DNA of 64,000 nt from Streptomyces sp. CHD11 (GCF_018638295.1 NZ_JABTTS010000004.1:124001-188000); one strand, 5' to 3'. Positions 1 to 8,871 are shown, counted from the first letter of the stretch. The notes: generated by a model from the sequence alone, not told the origin. Numbers and translations: made by a program.

Positions 1-121
1 CCTCGGTGAGCAGCACCGGGACGGACACGGTCACCGGAGCCCACAGAAGCAGCGCGGTGGCACTGCCCAGAACCACCGCGTTGAGCCCGAAGATCCGCCA
101 GTACAGGGACACGGAGGTCAC
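1..121 (-). CDS. Sensor histidine kinase, N-terminal fragment
   Basis: Leftward reading from a GTG at 121 gives about 40 residues (VTSVSLYWRIFGLNAVVLGS...) with a hydrophobic membrane segment, and the frame is open to the window edge. GAGGAAGGC sits just upstream of the GTG. The 'SLYWRIFxLNAVVL' beginning resembles the first transmembrane helix of Streptomyces membrane sensor kinases; that assignment is from memory of the family. No catalytic part is visible, so the kinase call is an inference. The neighbouring gene is divergent. Confidence 0.55.
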   Translation of the reverse strand, partial: MTSVSLYWRIFGLNAVVLGSATALLLWAPVTVSVPVLLTE

Positions 122-231
122 GCCTTCCTCTTTCTCGTCTGCCTCTACTGTCGGTCACCGCGCGCGCTCCCGCGTCGGCGGCCCCCTTGTCCCGGGCGGA
201 CAGCGGCCAGCGTGCACGGTCAAAGCCGCCC

Positions 232-304
232 GGGTCGATGGGCCCCGCGCCCCATTTCCGCCTGCCCGCCGGACCCATGCCGCCCGGGGTGGGTCCTCGG
301 ACCC
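232..304. promoter_or_regulatory. Inverted repeats in the divergent intergenic region
   Basis: The 272-base gap between the leftward kinase and the rightward zinc-finger genes contains a perfect palindrome GGGTCC-TC-GGACCC (291-304). It also has a looser GGGTC-GATG-GGCCC repeat (232-245) with the same half-site spacing as repeats found in the stress island at 44-55 kb. They may be operators for a DosR/OsdR-like regulator. No promoter was assigned. Confidence 0.3.
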
Positions 305-393
305 GGCACAGATGGGTACCGCGCCCGATGGGCACCCGGCCGGAACAGGGCGAGGGTGAGGACATCACCCGTACGTCTTGAGGAGGGCCCTCC

Positions 394-717
394 GTGTCGC
401 TCGACCTGCCCCGCACCGAACCGCGCACCGTCCACCCGGCTGCGGACGAGGTCCGTCAACGCCTCGAACACGCCCGGACAACGCGGCTCGCACAGCTCAA
501 GGCGCTCGACGAAACCGGGCAGAACCCCGGTGACCACCTGATGTCGAACCAGAAGGACGCCATCAAGCGCGTCCTGACCGAGATCGACGAGGCCTTCGCC
601 CGGGTGGAGGACGGCACCTACGGCACCTGCCTGGGCTGCTCGAAGTCCGTCCCGCCCGAGCGGCTGGAGATCCTCCCGCACACCCGCTACTGCGTCGCCT
701 GCCAGAGCCGCGCCTGA
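394..717 (+). CDS. TraR/DksA-type C4 zinc-finger protein (1)
   Basis: A 107-residue protein with an Ala/Glu/Arg-rich helical N-terminus and a C-terminal four-cysteine zinc finger (CLGC about residue 86, CVAC about residue 103), with 'DGTYGTC' before the first pair, as in TraR/DksA proteins. GTG start with GAGGAGGG a few bases upstream. DksA-like proteins bind the RNA polymerase secondary channel and tune stress or ppGpp-linked transcription; whether this short actinobacterial form does so is not known. It is followed after 54 bases by a second copy of the family. Confidence 0.85.
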   Translation: MSLDLPRTEPRTVHPAADEVRQRLEHARTTRLAQLKALDETGQNPGDHLMSNQKDAIKRVLTEIDEAFARVEDGTYGTCLGCSKSVPPERLEILPHTRYCVACQSRA

Positions 718-771
718 CCTCGTCCATCCGTTCCCGTCCCGGATTCTCTCCCGCTCTGCCCGAGGGGTGCA

Positions 772-1140
772 GTGGTGACCCACCAGACCATCGACGAGCC
801 CGGCACGGCCCTCACACCCGAGGACCTCGCCGCGCTGCGTGAGAACCTGCACGAGCAGCGGCTGTTCCGGGAGGAACAGCTGCGGCAGTTCGCCTCCACG
901 ACCCGCGCCGACGACCGTCGCCGACGGGCGGACGCCGCTCAGATCGAGGTGGGCGTCAAACTCGCCGCCTCCGCGCGCATGGTGCTCGCCGACGTCGAGG
1001 CGGCGCTCGCCCGGATGGAATCCGGGGACTACGGCACGTGTCATCTGTGCCGCCGCCCGGTCGAACGCCACCGCCTGCTGATCGTCCCCCAGGCCCGCTA
1101 CTGCGGGCGCTGCCAGCAGGTGAGGGAGGCCGGCCGGTGA
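772..1140 (+). CDS. TraR/DksA-type C4 zinc-finger protein (2)
   Basis: A 122-residue paralogue of the preceding protein: a coiled N-terminal half, then 'SGDYGTCHLCRRPV' and 'RYCGRCQQV', giving a CxxC...CxxC zinc finger. GTG start at 772. Its stop overlaps the GTG of the next gene (GTGA at 1137-1140), so the zinc-finger protein and the MreB-like protein are translationally coupled. A tandem pair of DksA-like genes next to a cytoskeletal-type ATPase suggests a small stress operon; the cellular role is inferred, not shown. Confidence 0.82.
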   Translation: MVTHQTIDEPGTALTPEDLAALRENLHEQRLFREEQLRQFASTTRADDRRRRADAAQIEVGVKLAASARMVLADVEAALARMESGDYGTCHLCRRPVERHRLLIVPQARYCGRCQQVREAGR

Positions 1141-1940
1141 CCACGATCCGGCACCCCCGGCCGGCCTCCGTGCGTCACCGGCACTGGCCGCTGTGCCGGC
1201 GCTGCTCAGGGATCGCTCTCGACCTGGGCAGTGCCCGCACCCGCGCGTGGATCGCGGGGCGGGGCATGGTCCTGGACGTGCCCACCGTGACCTTCCCGGG
1301 CACCGGTGCGGTCTACCCCATCCAGCGCGGCACGATCGTCGACACCGCCGGCACGGCCCGGATGCTGGACCGGCTGCTCGGGCACCGGCTGCCCAGGATC
1401 GGCCGCCCGCTGGTCGTCGTCACGGCGCCCGTCCTGGACGGGATCGCCTTCCGGACCGCGGCCCGCACGGCCGTGGAGGTCCTCCGCCCGCGCGCCGTAC
1501 TGACGGTCCCCGGCGCGCGGGCGGTGGCGCTGGCGGCGGGCGCCGACCATGTGCGCCCCCTGCTGGTCGTGGACATCGGCGCCCATCTCACCGAGGTGGT
1601 GCTGCTCGCCGACGGCGCGGTGACCGACGCCCGACGCACCGCGCTGGGCACCGGCGACCTCTCCGACGGGACGGCACCGGGGCTGATCACCGAGGCGGTG
1701 ACCGGCATGGTGACGGCGATGCTGCGGCAGGACCGCACCGGGCTCACCCGCACCGCGCTGCGCAGGGGCGTACTGCTGGCGGGCGGCGGCGCGCTGCGCC
1801 CCGACGTCACCCGGGAGCTGCCCGACAGCCTCGGCAGCGCGGTCCAGCCGGTGTCGTCCCCGCACACGGCCGCCGTCCGGGGCGCCGCCGGACTCCTTGC
1901 CTCGGCGCACCACCACCCCTCCGCCGACGGAACCCTCTGA
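1137..1940 (+). CDS. Short MreB-like (actin-fold) rod-shape protein
   Basis: A 267-residue actin-fold protein. Phosphate-1 loop near the N-terminus (GIALDLGSARTRAWI), phosphate-2 loop (LLVVDIGAHLTEVVLL) and adenosine motif (GVLLAGGGALRP) are all recognisable. MreB is normally about 340 residues, so part of the structural subdomains is missing and polymerisation may be altered. The GTG at 1137 overlaps the previous stop by four bases, which decides the start. As a stress-island copy it is probably not the cell's main MreB. Confidence 0.75.
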   Translation: MTTIRHPRPASVRHRHWPLCRRCSGIALDLGSARTRAWIAGRGMVLDVPTVTFPGTGAVYPIQRGTIVDTAGTARMLDRLLGHRLPRIGRPLVVVTAPVLDGIAFRTAARTAVEVLRPRAVLTVPGARAVALAAGADHVRPLLVVDIGAHLTEVVLLADGAVTDARRTALGTGDLSDGTAPGLITEAVTGMVTAMLRQDRTGLTRTALRRGVLLAGGGALRPDVTRELPDSLGSAVQPVSSPHTAAVRGAAGLLASAHHHPSADGTL

Positions 1941-2025
1941 CCCACCCCCCCGGCTGCCGAATGCTCACGCACGGTCCGCGGACTCCTGCACGAGCCGGCG
2001 GCTCACGCACGAGAGGAGAGACGAC

Positions 2026-2649
2026 GTGGCGGGCGAGATCCCCCCGGCACAGCCGGCCCCCGGCCCCCCTCCACGCCCCGTGCTGTGGCGCAGGCAACGC
2101 AATCCCCTGCGCCGCCGCACCGACCGGCTCCGGACGTGGATGGGCCTCGGCGTGCTGATCGCCGTCCTGGCCGTGGCACCCGTGGCCGCCGTCCTCGTCG
2201 GCGACGCCGCACGCAGCCATTACGAGGACACCGCCCGCCACCAGCTCCAGACCCGTTACGAGACGAACGCGACGCTCACCGAGGACGCGCCCCGTCACCC
2301 GGAGCCCGGCTCGGACGAGGAGAAGCAGACCCGCTATCCGGTCGAGGTCCGTGTCGTCACCCGGGAGGGCCGCACCCGCACCACCCGGGCGGAGGTCCGG
2401 CCGGGGCTGACCGCCGACAACACCGTCCGCATCTGGATCACCGCCGACGGCGAGGCGACGGAACGGCCGCTCACCTCCGGGGAGATCCGCAGCCGGACCA
2501 TGGGCTGGGCCCTCCTCACCGCCATCGGCGTCGCCCTCACCGGCGCCGCCGCCCACGCACTGACCGGCCTCGTGCTGCGCCGCCGCGACCTGGCCCACTG
2601 GGACACGGCCTGGGCGGAGACGGCCCCGCGCTGGACGACCCCCACATGA
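2026..2649 (+). CDS. Two-helix membrane protein, Rv1733c-like
   Basis: A 207-residue protein. A Pro-rich, basic N-terminus precedes one transmembrane helix (about 40-60), an extracytoplasmic Glu/Thr-rich domain of about 90 residues (including 'TRYPVEVRVVTREGRTRTTRAEV'-like strands), and a second helix (about 155-180) ending in 'RRRDLAHWDTAWA'. This layout matches the Rv1733c family, known in mycobacteria as part of the dormancy regulon. GTG start with GAGAGGAGAG just upstream. The function is unknown; the family link is from memory. Confidence 0.65.
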   Translation: MAGEIPPAQPAPGPPPRPVLWRRQRNPLRRRTDRLRTWMGLGVLIAVLAVAPVAAVLVGDAARSHYEDTARHQLQTRYETNATLTEDAPRHPEPGSDEEKQTRYPVEVRVVTREGRTRTTRAEVRPGLTADNTVRIWITADGEATERPLTSGEIRSRTMGWALLTAIGVALTGAAAHALTGLVLRRRDLAHWDTAWAETAPRWTTPT

Positions 2650-2793
2650 GACGGCGCCGGCGGGGCTCGCCCCCGAGCACCTCGGGCCGACGCGGGACGA
2701 GGACCGCCCCGGCGGCGTGAAAGCCGCCGTCCGGTCCGCGAGAAGTCATTCTCCGGGGGATTTCCGGGCAATCTCGATAGGCGTTTTCCTCCC

Positions 2794-2822
2794 GCGCGGC
2801 CCCGTCCCGGACGGGGCCGCGC
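2794..2822 (+). terminator. Strong hairpin terminator
   Basis: A perfect 14-base stem (GCGCGGCCCCGTCC and its complement) around a single base, in the 697-base gap before the xylanase gene. It probably ends the zinc-finger/MreB operon. The rest of the gap is comparatively AT-rich toward its right end and carries the operator-like palindromes listed separately. Confidence 0.6.
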
Positions 2823-3111
2823 ATGTCGACCGCTCCGGCCACCGCGAGGCCCGCCGCACGTCTCCGGCCAGCGGGAACCCCGGTGCCCCGGGAACCCGAC
2901 ATACAGGGGCGAGCACTCCCGGAATTCCCGGACGCCGGACCGGGGAGACGTTTTTCGCCACGTCCCCGGGAGAGCGATCCGGCCCCTTCGCCGAGGCTTT
3001 CGCTTTCACGTCAACTGGCCGTGATTCAGCGCCGTTCCCGCCAGCCCGCCCGGAGACGCCGGCGTTCCGGCTGCCCCGGCCCGTCGAGCCGTGTGTCCGT
3101 CCCGGGGTCAT

Positions 3112-3122
3112 CGAAACTTTCG
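3112..3122. promoter_or_regulatory. Xylan-regulon operator candidate (distal)
   Basis: CGAAACTTTCG, extended to a perfect 15-base palindrome ATCGAAA-C-TTTCGAT (3110-3124). The same 11-mer lies upstream of the bxl operon at 11953-11963. It matches, from memory, the inverted CGAA/TTCG element described for BxlR and for xylanase upstream regions in Streptomyces. Confidence 0.65.
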
Positions 3123-3241
3123 ATTGCTGCACGTCAGTCTTCGGCGCTGTTCGGACCCCAATGCTGCGGACGCAAAGATTGACCGGTTCAACATTCGCCT
3201 TGAGCTGCATGGATGTGAATCATCGCCAGTCACTGATCAAG

Positions 3242-3299
3242 CGAAGATTTCGAAACATGCACCGAAACCATTGACGGTTGACGCGCACAGACCAACACT
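3242..3299 (+). promoter_or_regulatory. xlnB promoter with proximal operator
   Basis: TTGACG (3271-3276), a 17-base spacer and AACACT (3294-3299) give a plausible sigma-70-type promoter. An imperfect copy of the palindrome (CGAA-GAT-TTCG, 3242-3252) lies directly upstream of the -35, where a LacI-type repressor could act. The transcription start is inferred. Confidence 0.5.
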
Positions 3300-3346
3300 G
3301 TCCGGCAATCGACCTCCCTCTCGAGCCGTCACAGGAGGCGCACCCC

Positions 3347-4354
3347 ATGAATGTGTCCACCCACCCGAAGGGCCGCAGACGCGGCCGCCTGCTGCTCGGC
3401 GTCCGGAGCGTCTGGACCGTCGTGCTGGCCGCCGTCACCGCTCTGCTGATGACCGCGACCACCGCCACCGCCGCCGTCACCACGAACCAGACCGGCACCA
3501 ACAACGGCTGGTGGTACTCCTTCTGGACCGACGCCCAGGGAACCGTCTCCATGGACCTGGGATCCGGCGGCAACTACAGCACCCGGTGGAGCAACACCGG
3601 CAACTTCGTCGCGGGCAAGGGCTGGAGCACCGGCGGCCGCAAGACCGTCAACTACTCCGGTTCCTTCAACCCGTCCGGAAACGCGTACCTGACGCTCTAC
3701 GGCTGGACCACCGGCCCGCTCGTCGAGTACTACATCGTCGACAACTGGGGCACCTACCGGCCCACCGGTGACTACAAGGGCACCGTGAACAGCGACGGCG
3801 GCACGTACGACATCTACAGGACGACGCGGCACAACGCCCCCTCCATCGAGGGCACCAGGACCTTCGACCAGTACTGGAGCGTCCGGCAGTCCAAGCGTAC
3901 GGGCGGCACCATCACCAGCGGCAACCACTTCGACGCCTGGGCGAGCAAGGGGATGAACCTGGGCAACCACAACTACATGATCATGGCCACCGAGGGCTAC
4001 CAGAGCAGCGGCAACTCCAACATCACGGTGAGCGAAGGCTCAGGCGGTGGCGGTGGCGGTGGTGGCGGCGGTGGCGGCGGCGGCAACGGTGGTTGCAACG
4101 CGACCCTGTCGGCCGGCGAGAGGTTCGGTGACCGCTACAACCTCAACGTCTCGGTGAGCGGCTCCAGCAACTGGACCGTCACGATGCGGGTGCCGTCACC
4201 GGCGAAGGTCTCGGCGACCTGGAACGTCAGCGCGTCCTACCCCGACAGCCAGACGCTCGTCGCCAGGTCCAACGGCAACGGCAACAACTGGGGCACCACG
4301 ATCCAGACCAACGGCAACTGGACCTGGCCGTCGGTCTCCTGCAGCGCCGGCTGA
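3347..4354 (+). CDS. xlnB: Secreted endo-1,4-beta-xylanase, GH11 with C-terminal carbohydrate-binding module
   Basis: 335 residues. A signal peptide ends near '[10 protein letters not shown]' (about 43). A GH11 jelly-roll domain follows to about residue 230; the two catalytic glutamates are expected in '[11 protein letters not shown]' (E127) and '[10 protein letters not shown]' (E216). A glycine linker of about 14 residues and a xylan-binding module of the CBM2-like type, framed by two Cys, complete the protein. The ATG has AGGAGG at the right spacing. It hydrolyses internal beta-1,4 bonds of xylan outside the cell. The acetylxylan esterase 25 bases downstream has a nearly identical binding module, matching the known xlnB-axeA arrangement of S. 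lividans. The palindromes upstream suggest xylo-oligomer-responsive control. Confidence 0.93.
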   Translation: MNVSTHPKGRRRGRLLLGVRSVWTVVLAAVTALLMTATTATAAVTTNQTGTNNGWWYSFWTDAQGTVSMDLGSGGNYSTRWSNTGNFVAGKGWSTGGRKTVNYSGSFNPSGNAYLTLYGWTTGPLVEYYIVDNWGTYRPTGDYKGTVNSDGGTYDIYRTTRHNAPSIEGTRTFDQYWSVRQSKRTGGTITSGNHFDAWASKGMNLGNHNYMIMATEGYQSSGNSNITVSEGSGGGGGGGGGGGGGGNGGCNATLSAGERFGDRYNLNVSVSGSSNWTVTMRVPSPAKVSATWNVSASYPDSQTLVARSNGNGNNWGTTIQTNGNWTWPSVSCSAG

Positions 4355-4379
4355 CCTTCGTACGAGGAGGACCCCACAC

Positions 4380-5396
4380 ATGAGCACCGGAATACGGCAG
4401 CCGGTCACCCGGTATCTGCTCCCGGGCCTGGCCGTCGCCGCCCTGACCGTGGCAGGAACCGTGACCTCGACCGCCCACGCACCCGAGGCACACGCGGCCG
4501 CCTGCAACGGCTACGTCGGACTCACCTTCGACGACGGTCCGTCGACCGGATCCACCACGAACCTGCTCAACGCGCTCCGGCAGAACGGGCTGCGGGCCAC
4601 GATGTTCAACCAGGGCCAGTACGCCGCCGCCAACCCCTCCCTGGTCAGGGCGCAGGTCGACGCCGGCATGTGGGTCGCCAACCACAGTTACACCCACCCC
4701 CACATGACCCAGTTGAGCCAGTCACAGATGGACTCGGAGATCGCCCGCACCCAGCAGGCGATCGCGAACGCCGGCGGCGGCACACCGAAGCTGTTCCGCC
4801 CGCCGTACGGCGAGACCAACTCGACCCTGCGTGCCGTCGAGGCCAAGTACGGTCTGACCGAGGTCATCTGGGACGTCGACTCGCAGGACTGGAACAACGC
4901 GAGCACCGACGCCATCGTGCAGGCGGCCTCCCGGCTGACCGACGGCCAGGTCATCCTGATGCACGACTGGCCCGCCAACACCATCGCCGCGATCCCGCGC
5001 ATCGCCCAGAACCTCGCCTCCCGGGGCCTGTGCGCGGGCATGATCTCCCCGGCGACCGGACGCGCGGTGGCCCCCGACGGCTCCGGCGGCGGGGGAGGCG
5101 ACGACGGTGGCGGTGACGGTGGCGGCGGAACCTCGTGCACCGCGACCCTGTCGGCGGGCAGCCGCTGGGGCGACCGCTACAACCTCGACGTCTCGGTCAG
5201 CGGTGCGGACAACTGGACCGTGACCATGAACGTACCGTCACCGGCGAAGGTCTCGGCGACCTGGAACGTCAGCACGTCCTACCCCAGCAGCCGGACACTC
5301 GTCGCCAGGTCCAACGGCAGCGGCAACAACTGGGGGGTGACGATTCGGACCAACGGCAACTGGAACTGGCCGACGGTCTCGTGCAGCACGGGCTGA
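4380..5396 (+). CDS. axeA: Secreted acetylxylan esterase, CE4 with carbohydrate-binding module
   Basis: 338 residues. A signal peptide ends about residue 40 (AHAA). A NodB-fold deacetylase domain follows with all CE4 motifs visible: TFDDG (D51/D52), the metal-binding HSYTH, RPPYG, DVDSQDW and LMHD. A Gly/Asp linker and a C-terminal binding module nearly identical to that of the preceding xylanase end the protein. It removes acetyl groups from xylan so that the xylanase can act, and needs a divalent metal. It follows the xylanase by 25 bases with its own AGGAGG, so the two are probably cotranscribed. A terminator-like hairpin lies just after it. Confidence 0.92.
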   Translation: MSTGIRQPVTRYLLPGLAVAALTVAGTVTSTAHAPEAHAAACNGYVGLTFDDGPSTGSTTNLLNALRQNGLRATMFNQGQYAAANPSLVRAQVDAGMWVANHSYTHPHMTQLSQSQMDSEIARTQQAIANAGGGTPKLFRPPYGETNSTLRAVEAKYGLTEVIWDVDSQDWNNASTDAIVQAASRLTDGQVILMHDWPANTIAAIPRIAQNLASRGLCAGMISPATGRAVAPDGSGGGGGDDGGGDGGGGTSCTATLSAGSRWGDRYNLDVSVSGADNWTVTMNVPSPAKVSATWNVSTSYPSSRTLVARSNGSGNNWGVTIRTNGNWNWPTVSCSTG

Positions 5397-5411
5397 ACCC
5401 CCGGACCGAGG

Positions 5412-5446
5412 GGCGAGCCGCAGCGCACACCGCGCCGCGGCTCGCC
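5412..5446. terminator. Bidirectional terminator
   Basis: Perfect 10-base stem (GGCGAGCCGC / GCGGCTCGCC) with a 15-base loop between the convergent esterase and hydrolase genes. Confidence 0.55.
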
Positions 5447-5456
5447 GCACGACCCG

Positions 5457-6098
5457 TCACAGATGGTCACGGAACCAGCCGGCGGCGAGATCGGCGACCT
5501 CCTCCAGCGCTCCCGGTTCGGGGAAGAGATGGGTGGCACCGGGCACCACGTGGACACGGTGCTCACCGGGCAGGCGCTCCGCGGCCTGGCGGTTCAGCCC
5601 CAGGACCGTCTCGTCGTCACCGCCGACCACGAGCAGTACCGGGCAGGCGACCAGCGCCGACGCGTCTCCCGCCAGATCCGGACGCCCGCCCCGTGACACG
5701 ACGGCCGACACCCGCCGGGGCCGCTCGGCCGCCGCCACCAGGGCCGCCGCCGCGCCCGTGCTCGCCCCGAACAGTCCCACCGGCAGATCCACGGTGTCCG
5801 GGCGCCGCTCCAGCCAGTCGATCGCGTGCGCCAGCCGCCGCGCCAGCAGCCCGATGTCGAACCGGTGCTCCCCCGTCGCGGCGTCCTCGCTCTCCTCGTC
5901 CCCGGTCAGCAGGTCCAGGAGCAGGGTGCCGAATCCGGCCGAGCGCAGCGTGGCGGCGACGGCCCGGTTGCGCGGGCTGTGCCGCGAGCTGCCGCTGCCG
6001 TGCGCGAACAGCACCATCCCGCGCGCCACGGCCGGAATCTCCAGATCCCCGGCCAGGTCCGCCCCGCCCGAGGGAATCATCACGGACGCGGACACCAT
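5457..6098 (-). CDS. Alpha/beta hydrolase (dienelactone-hydrolase-like)
   Basis: About 213 residues from the ATG at 6098 (MVSASVMIPSGG), which lies 14 bases after the upstream stop with a GTGAGGGAC-type ribosome site; an in-frame upstream ATG would overlap the neighbour. Signature: 'MVLFAHGSGSSRHS' oxyanion segment, nucleophile elbow GAST G (Ser in LFGASTGAA), 'GGDDETV' acid and 'GATHLFPEPG' histidine, so the catalytic triad is complete. Similar small hydrolases sit next to phosphoribosyltransferases or stress genes in Streptomyces. The substrate is unknown. It is probably cotranscribed with the DUF2267 gene. Confidence 0.8.
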   Translation of the reverse strand: MVSASVMIPSGGADLAGDLEIPAVARGMVLFAHGSGSSRHSPRNRAVAATLRSAGFGTLLLDLLTGDEESEDAATGEHRFDIGLLARRLAHAIDWLERRPDTVDLPVGLFGASTGAAAALVAAAERPRRVSAVVSRGGRPDLAGDASALVACPVLLVVGGDDETVLGLNRQAAERLPGEHRVHVVPGATHLFPEPGALEEVADLAAGWFRDHL

Positions 6099-6111
6099 GT
6101 CCCTCACCGCC

Positions 6112-6519
6112 TCATTCGGATTCCTCGGCGGCCCGTCCGACGGGGAGCAGTCCACCGATGTCCTTGGGCAGCGCCGCGACCACCTTCTCCGTCAGCTCCG
6201 GGGCGAGAGCGGCGTCGAGCACCTCCAGTACGGCCGCGGCCTCCCGCAGCGCGGCGTCCTCGTCCGTCTCCGCGCGGCCGGCGATCCGGCCGGCGAACGT
6301 GGTCAGGCCGAAGCGCTCGCCTCCACCGGTGGCCTCCCCGGCCTGCCGCATGGGTGCGGCCAGGGTCGGCGGCAACTGGGCGGCCACATGATCGGTCAGC
6401 CCGGACGGGAGCCGTTCGGCCAGCGTGGTCAGCACGGCCCGGGTCGCCATCTCGGCGGATCCCCGGTCCGGCAGCCGGGTCAGAGCCTGTACTTTGCCGA
6501 TGATCTGATCGTGATGCAT
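6112..6519 (-). CDS. DUF2267 domain protein
   Basis: 135 residues, starting MHHDQIIGKVQ with GAAGGA upstream. It is all-helical with the DUF2267 pattern: 'A..A.RAVLTTLAERLPSGLTDHVAAQLPPTL' in the first half and 'AAAVLEVLDAALAPELTEKVVAALPKDIGGLL' in the second. The biochemical function of the family is not established; members cluster with stress-protein genes. It lies 14 bases upstream of the hydrolase, so the two are likely an operon. A longer in-frame reading exists upstream but lacks a ribosome site and family similarity. Confidence 0.75.
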   Translation of the reverse strand: MHHDQIIGKVQALTRLPDRGSAEMATRAVLTTLAERLPSGLTDHVAAQLPPTLAAPMRQAGEATGGGERFGLTTFAGRIAGRAETDEDAALREAAAVLEVLDAALAPELTEKVVAALPKDIGGLLPVGRAAEESE

Positions 6520-6654
6520 GAGGCGACGTCCTTCCTCATGGTGCGGTCGTCCCGCACGAGTACCCGGCACGCTTGCCCGGACACCGGTTTGCCCGCGTCC
6601 CCATCGGCTACCCGGCACCTCCGAGCACGGCGGCCGGCCGAGGAGGTGTGCGGC

Positions 6655-6990
6655 GTGCGTGAGGAACGTACCGACCGGACCGGGCAGCGGGTCCCCCGTT
6701 CCCGCTCCGGAGCGATCGGCCGGCGCTTCCCCCGGACCGGCACCGAGCCGGTCACCGCCCGCAGCCCGCTGCGCCTGCGCCTGGCCCTCGCCGGGATCTT
6801 CCTGCCCCTCTTCGTCGCGGGCTGCGCCCTCTTCGCCGTCTGGGCCGCAAACGCCGGCCCGGGTGACAGCCCCGGCCGCGGACCGTTGATCTTCATCTCC
6901 GCCGTCTGCGGATTCCTCGCCCTGACCGCCGCCCTGGATCTCGCCGTCGTCCTGCGTCGCCTGCGCCGCGAACGGGACGCCGGCCACTGA
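6655..6990 (+). CDS. Small two-helix membrane protein, DUF6343-like
   Basis: 111 residues from a GTG at 6655, eight bases after a perfect AGGAGG (6641-6646), which decides the start. An Arg-rich N-terminus leads to 'GTEPVTARSPLRLRLAL', then two transmembrane helices and a short basic tail (LRRLRRERDAGH). The 'TEPVTARSPLRLRL' segment and two-helix plan match the Streptomyces family named DUF6343, from memory. The role is unknown. It is divergent from the DUF2267/hydrolase pair and followed by a terminator hairpin. Confidence 0.6.
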   Translation: MREERTDRTGQRVPRSRSGAIGRRFPRTGTEPVTARSPLRLRLALAGIFLPLFVAGCALFAVWAANAGPGDSPGRGPLIFISAVCGFLALTAALDLAVVLRRLRRERDAGH

Positions 6991-6997
6991 CCGGGCA

Positions 6998-7028
6998 CCG
7001 GGCGGGTAGCGGGACGGTACCCGCCCGG
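6998..7028. terminator. Bidirectional terminator
   Basis: Perfect 11-base stem CCGGGCGGGTA / TACCCGCCCGG with a 9-base loop, between the convergent membrane-protein and nitroreductase genes. Confidence 0.6.
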
Positions 7029-7038
7029 GGCTCCCGTC

Positions 7039-7770
7039 CTACCAGCGGTCGCGGTGCACGACCTCTGCCACCGGGCGACGGCTCACCGGGCCGAACCTCC
7101 CGAGCGGCCAGCCCACCGGAATGGCGGCGAACGTGTTCATCTCCTCGGGAATGCCGAGGGCCGCCTTCCACTCCTCCTCCAGGAAGATGTGCCACAGGGT
7201 GAGGTTGGCGGCCAGGCCCAGGCCGCGCGCGGCGAGCAGCAGGTTCTGCACGCCCGGGTAGACGCAGGAGCCCTCCGCGAGGGCGGAGAAGCGCTCCTGT
7301 ATCCGCCCCATGCGTGCGGTCGCGTCGGCGCCGAGAGCCTCGGCGTAACGCCGCAGACCCTCCTCCTCGATCCTCGGCTCCGGGAACTGATAGCAGGGGA
7401 TGATCAGTGCCGGCGTCTCGGCGAAGTGGTCGCGCTGGTACTCGATGGCGGCGACCATCCGCCCGTAGGCGGCCTCGTCCATGCCGGCGGGCGCGTACTT
7501 GCCGGTCGTGGCCAGGTAGGCGTCCACGCACCGCTTCCACAGGGGCGCGAGCTCGGCCATGACACCGGGGTCGGTGACGACGACATACTCGTACCGCTGC
7601 ATGTTGCCGCCGCTGGGGCCCCACACGGCCGCCTGTATCAGCCGGTCCAGCACCTCGTCCGGAACCGGGTCGGGCCGCAGGCGCCGCATGGCCCGCATGG
7701 TGGACATGGTGGCGAAGAGAGCGGAATCGGCGTCGGCGGGGGCGTCTGACGGAACGTTCGGAGTATTCAT
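7039..7770 (-). CDS. Nitroreductase-family flavoprotein
   Basis: 243 residues from the ATG at 7770. Family features: 'STMRAMRRLRPDPVPDEVLDRLIQAAVWGPSGGNMQ' is the FMN-binding N-terminal motif, and 'GVQNLLLAARGLGLAANLT' and 'IPVGWPLGRFGPVSRRP' complete the site. It is expected to be an NAD(P)H- and FMN-dependent oxidoreductase; the substrate is unknown. No good ribosome site precedes 7770, but TACACT lies about 10 bases upstream in the reading direction, so the message may be leaderless. An alternative in-frame ATG exists at 7809. Confidence 0.82.
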   Translation of the reverse strand: MNTPNVPSDAPADADSALFATMSTMRAMRRLRPDPVPDEVLDRLIQAAVWGPSGGNMQRYEYVVVTDPGVMAELAPLWKRCVDAYLATTGKYAPAGMDEAAYGRMVAAIEYQRDHFAETPALIIPCYQFPEPRIEEEGLRRYAEALGADATARMGRIQERFSALAEGSCVYPGVQNLLLAARGLGLAANLTLWHIFLEEEWKAALGIPEEMNTFAAIPVGWPLGRFGPVSRRPVAEVVHRDRW

Positions 7771-7864
7771 GATCGGGAGTGTAGGGAATCCCGCATCCGA
7801 AGAGGTCATCTGCCCGGCGGACAGAGGCTTCTGACGCCTGGTCACCTTCTGCCGCTCGCCACCG

Positions 7865-8740
7865 TCAGCTCTCGAGTCCGCCCGCGGCGAGCAGATCGGA
7901 CACGCCGCTCACCAACGCCTTTCCCGTTTCCCCGACTTCGGCCAGCCGTCCCTCGAAGACCCGCAGCTCCCGGAACACCTCGGCGTACGCCTGCTGTGCG
8001 TCCAGGGGCAGTTGAAGTACGTGCAGCCGCCGGATGTCGACCCGGGACGAACTGGACGCGTGGGTGCCTGCCTGACGTCCGTTGGAGGGCGCGCACAGAC
8101 AGCCGGCCAGGAAGTGGGCGTCCAGCTTCGCCGGATCCACCCGCAGAGCGTGCAGTTGCGGCCCCAAGGCCGTCGGCGGCCCGTCGTGCACCCACGCCCG
8201 GTACGCCCGCACGAAGGGCACGGAGCCGTGCCCCGCCGCCCTCGTGCCGCTCTCCGGAGGCCGCTGCCCCGAGCGCAGGCCAGGGGGTCGTACTCAGCTG
8301 ACGCACATGCGTCTCGAGCCACCGCTGGAGCAGGAACTCGAATGTCTCACGCGCCCCCTCCGCCCGCCCCAGCTTCGCCGCCTCCTCCGCCAACTTCTCT
8401 GCCTCGGCGGTGAGCTCACCGTGCGAGGCAGGGGAGCGGGGCGTCCGCATACGGCGCGCGGCCCCGGCGATCGCCAGGCCCCGACTCGTCCCGGCTGCCC
8501 AGCGCCTCGAACCGGGGCCACAGCAACTCCCGCCCGCCGATGGAGTCGAGCTTGCCGTTGTCCCGCAGCCACCGCCCGACCTCCGCCAGGGAGGGAGAAC
8601 CGCGGGCTGACGTCCGTACCCCCGATGCGCGACGGGAAGGAATCATGCCGCCGACGCCAGTTGCTCACCGCGGCCCGCCCCACTCCCGCGATCCGGGCGA
8701 TCTCGGCGAGGCTGACGGGCACGGATTCGGTTGCACTCAT
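7865..8740 (-). pseudogene. Decayed N-6 DNA methylase with internal deletion
   Basis: Leftward fragments in several frames together resemble the two ends of a Streptomyces N-6 adenine DNA methylase. The N-terminal helix-turn-helix (MSATESVPVSLAEIARIAGVG, from 8740) shifts frame near 8590 at a tandem GGGA-GGGA (8589-8596, plus strand). The next pieces are 'SLAEVGRWLRDNGKL' and 'EKLAEEAAKLGRAEGARETFEFLLQRW'. The C-terminal target-recognition end (VDIRRLHVLQLPLDAQQAYAEVF) is in another frame to 7865. The catalytic SAM-binding part with its NPPY motif is absent, so a large internal deletion joined the ends. It cannot make an active methyltransferase. Confidence 0.7.
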
Positions 8741-8836
8741 CGACAGTCTCCGCGAACCGCACGGCCACAGCGCGACCGCCACTCCGTGAGGATCCCCCGA
8801 AGACCTTCAAGGAGCTCTCCTGCCCCAGAAATCGCG

Positions 8837-8865
8837 TTGACCGGCGAACACGTGCTGCCTACCTT
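8837..8865 (+). promoter_or_regulatory. Promoter of a leaderless gene
   Basis: TTGACC (8837-8842), exactly 17 bases, then TACCTT (8860-8865). The ATG of the zinc-ribbon gene lies seven bases further on, where transcription should begin. Confidence 0.6.
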
Positions 8866-8871
8866 TGCCGC

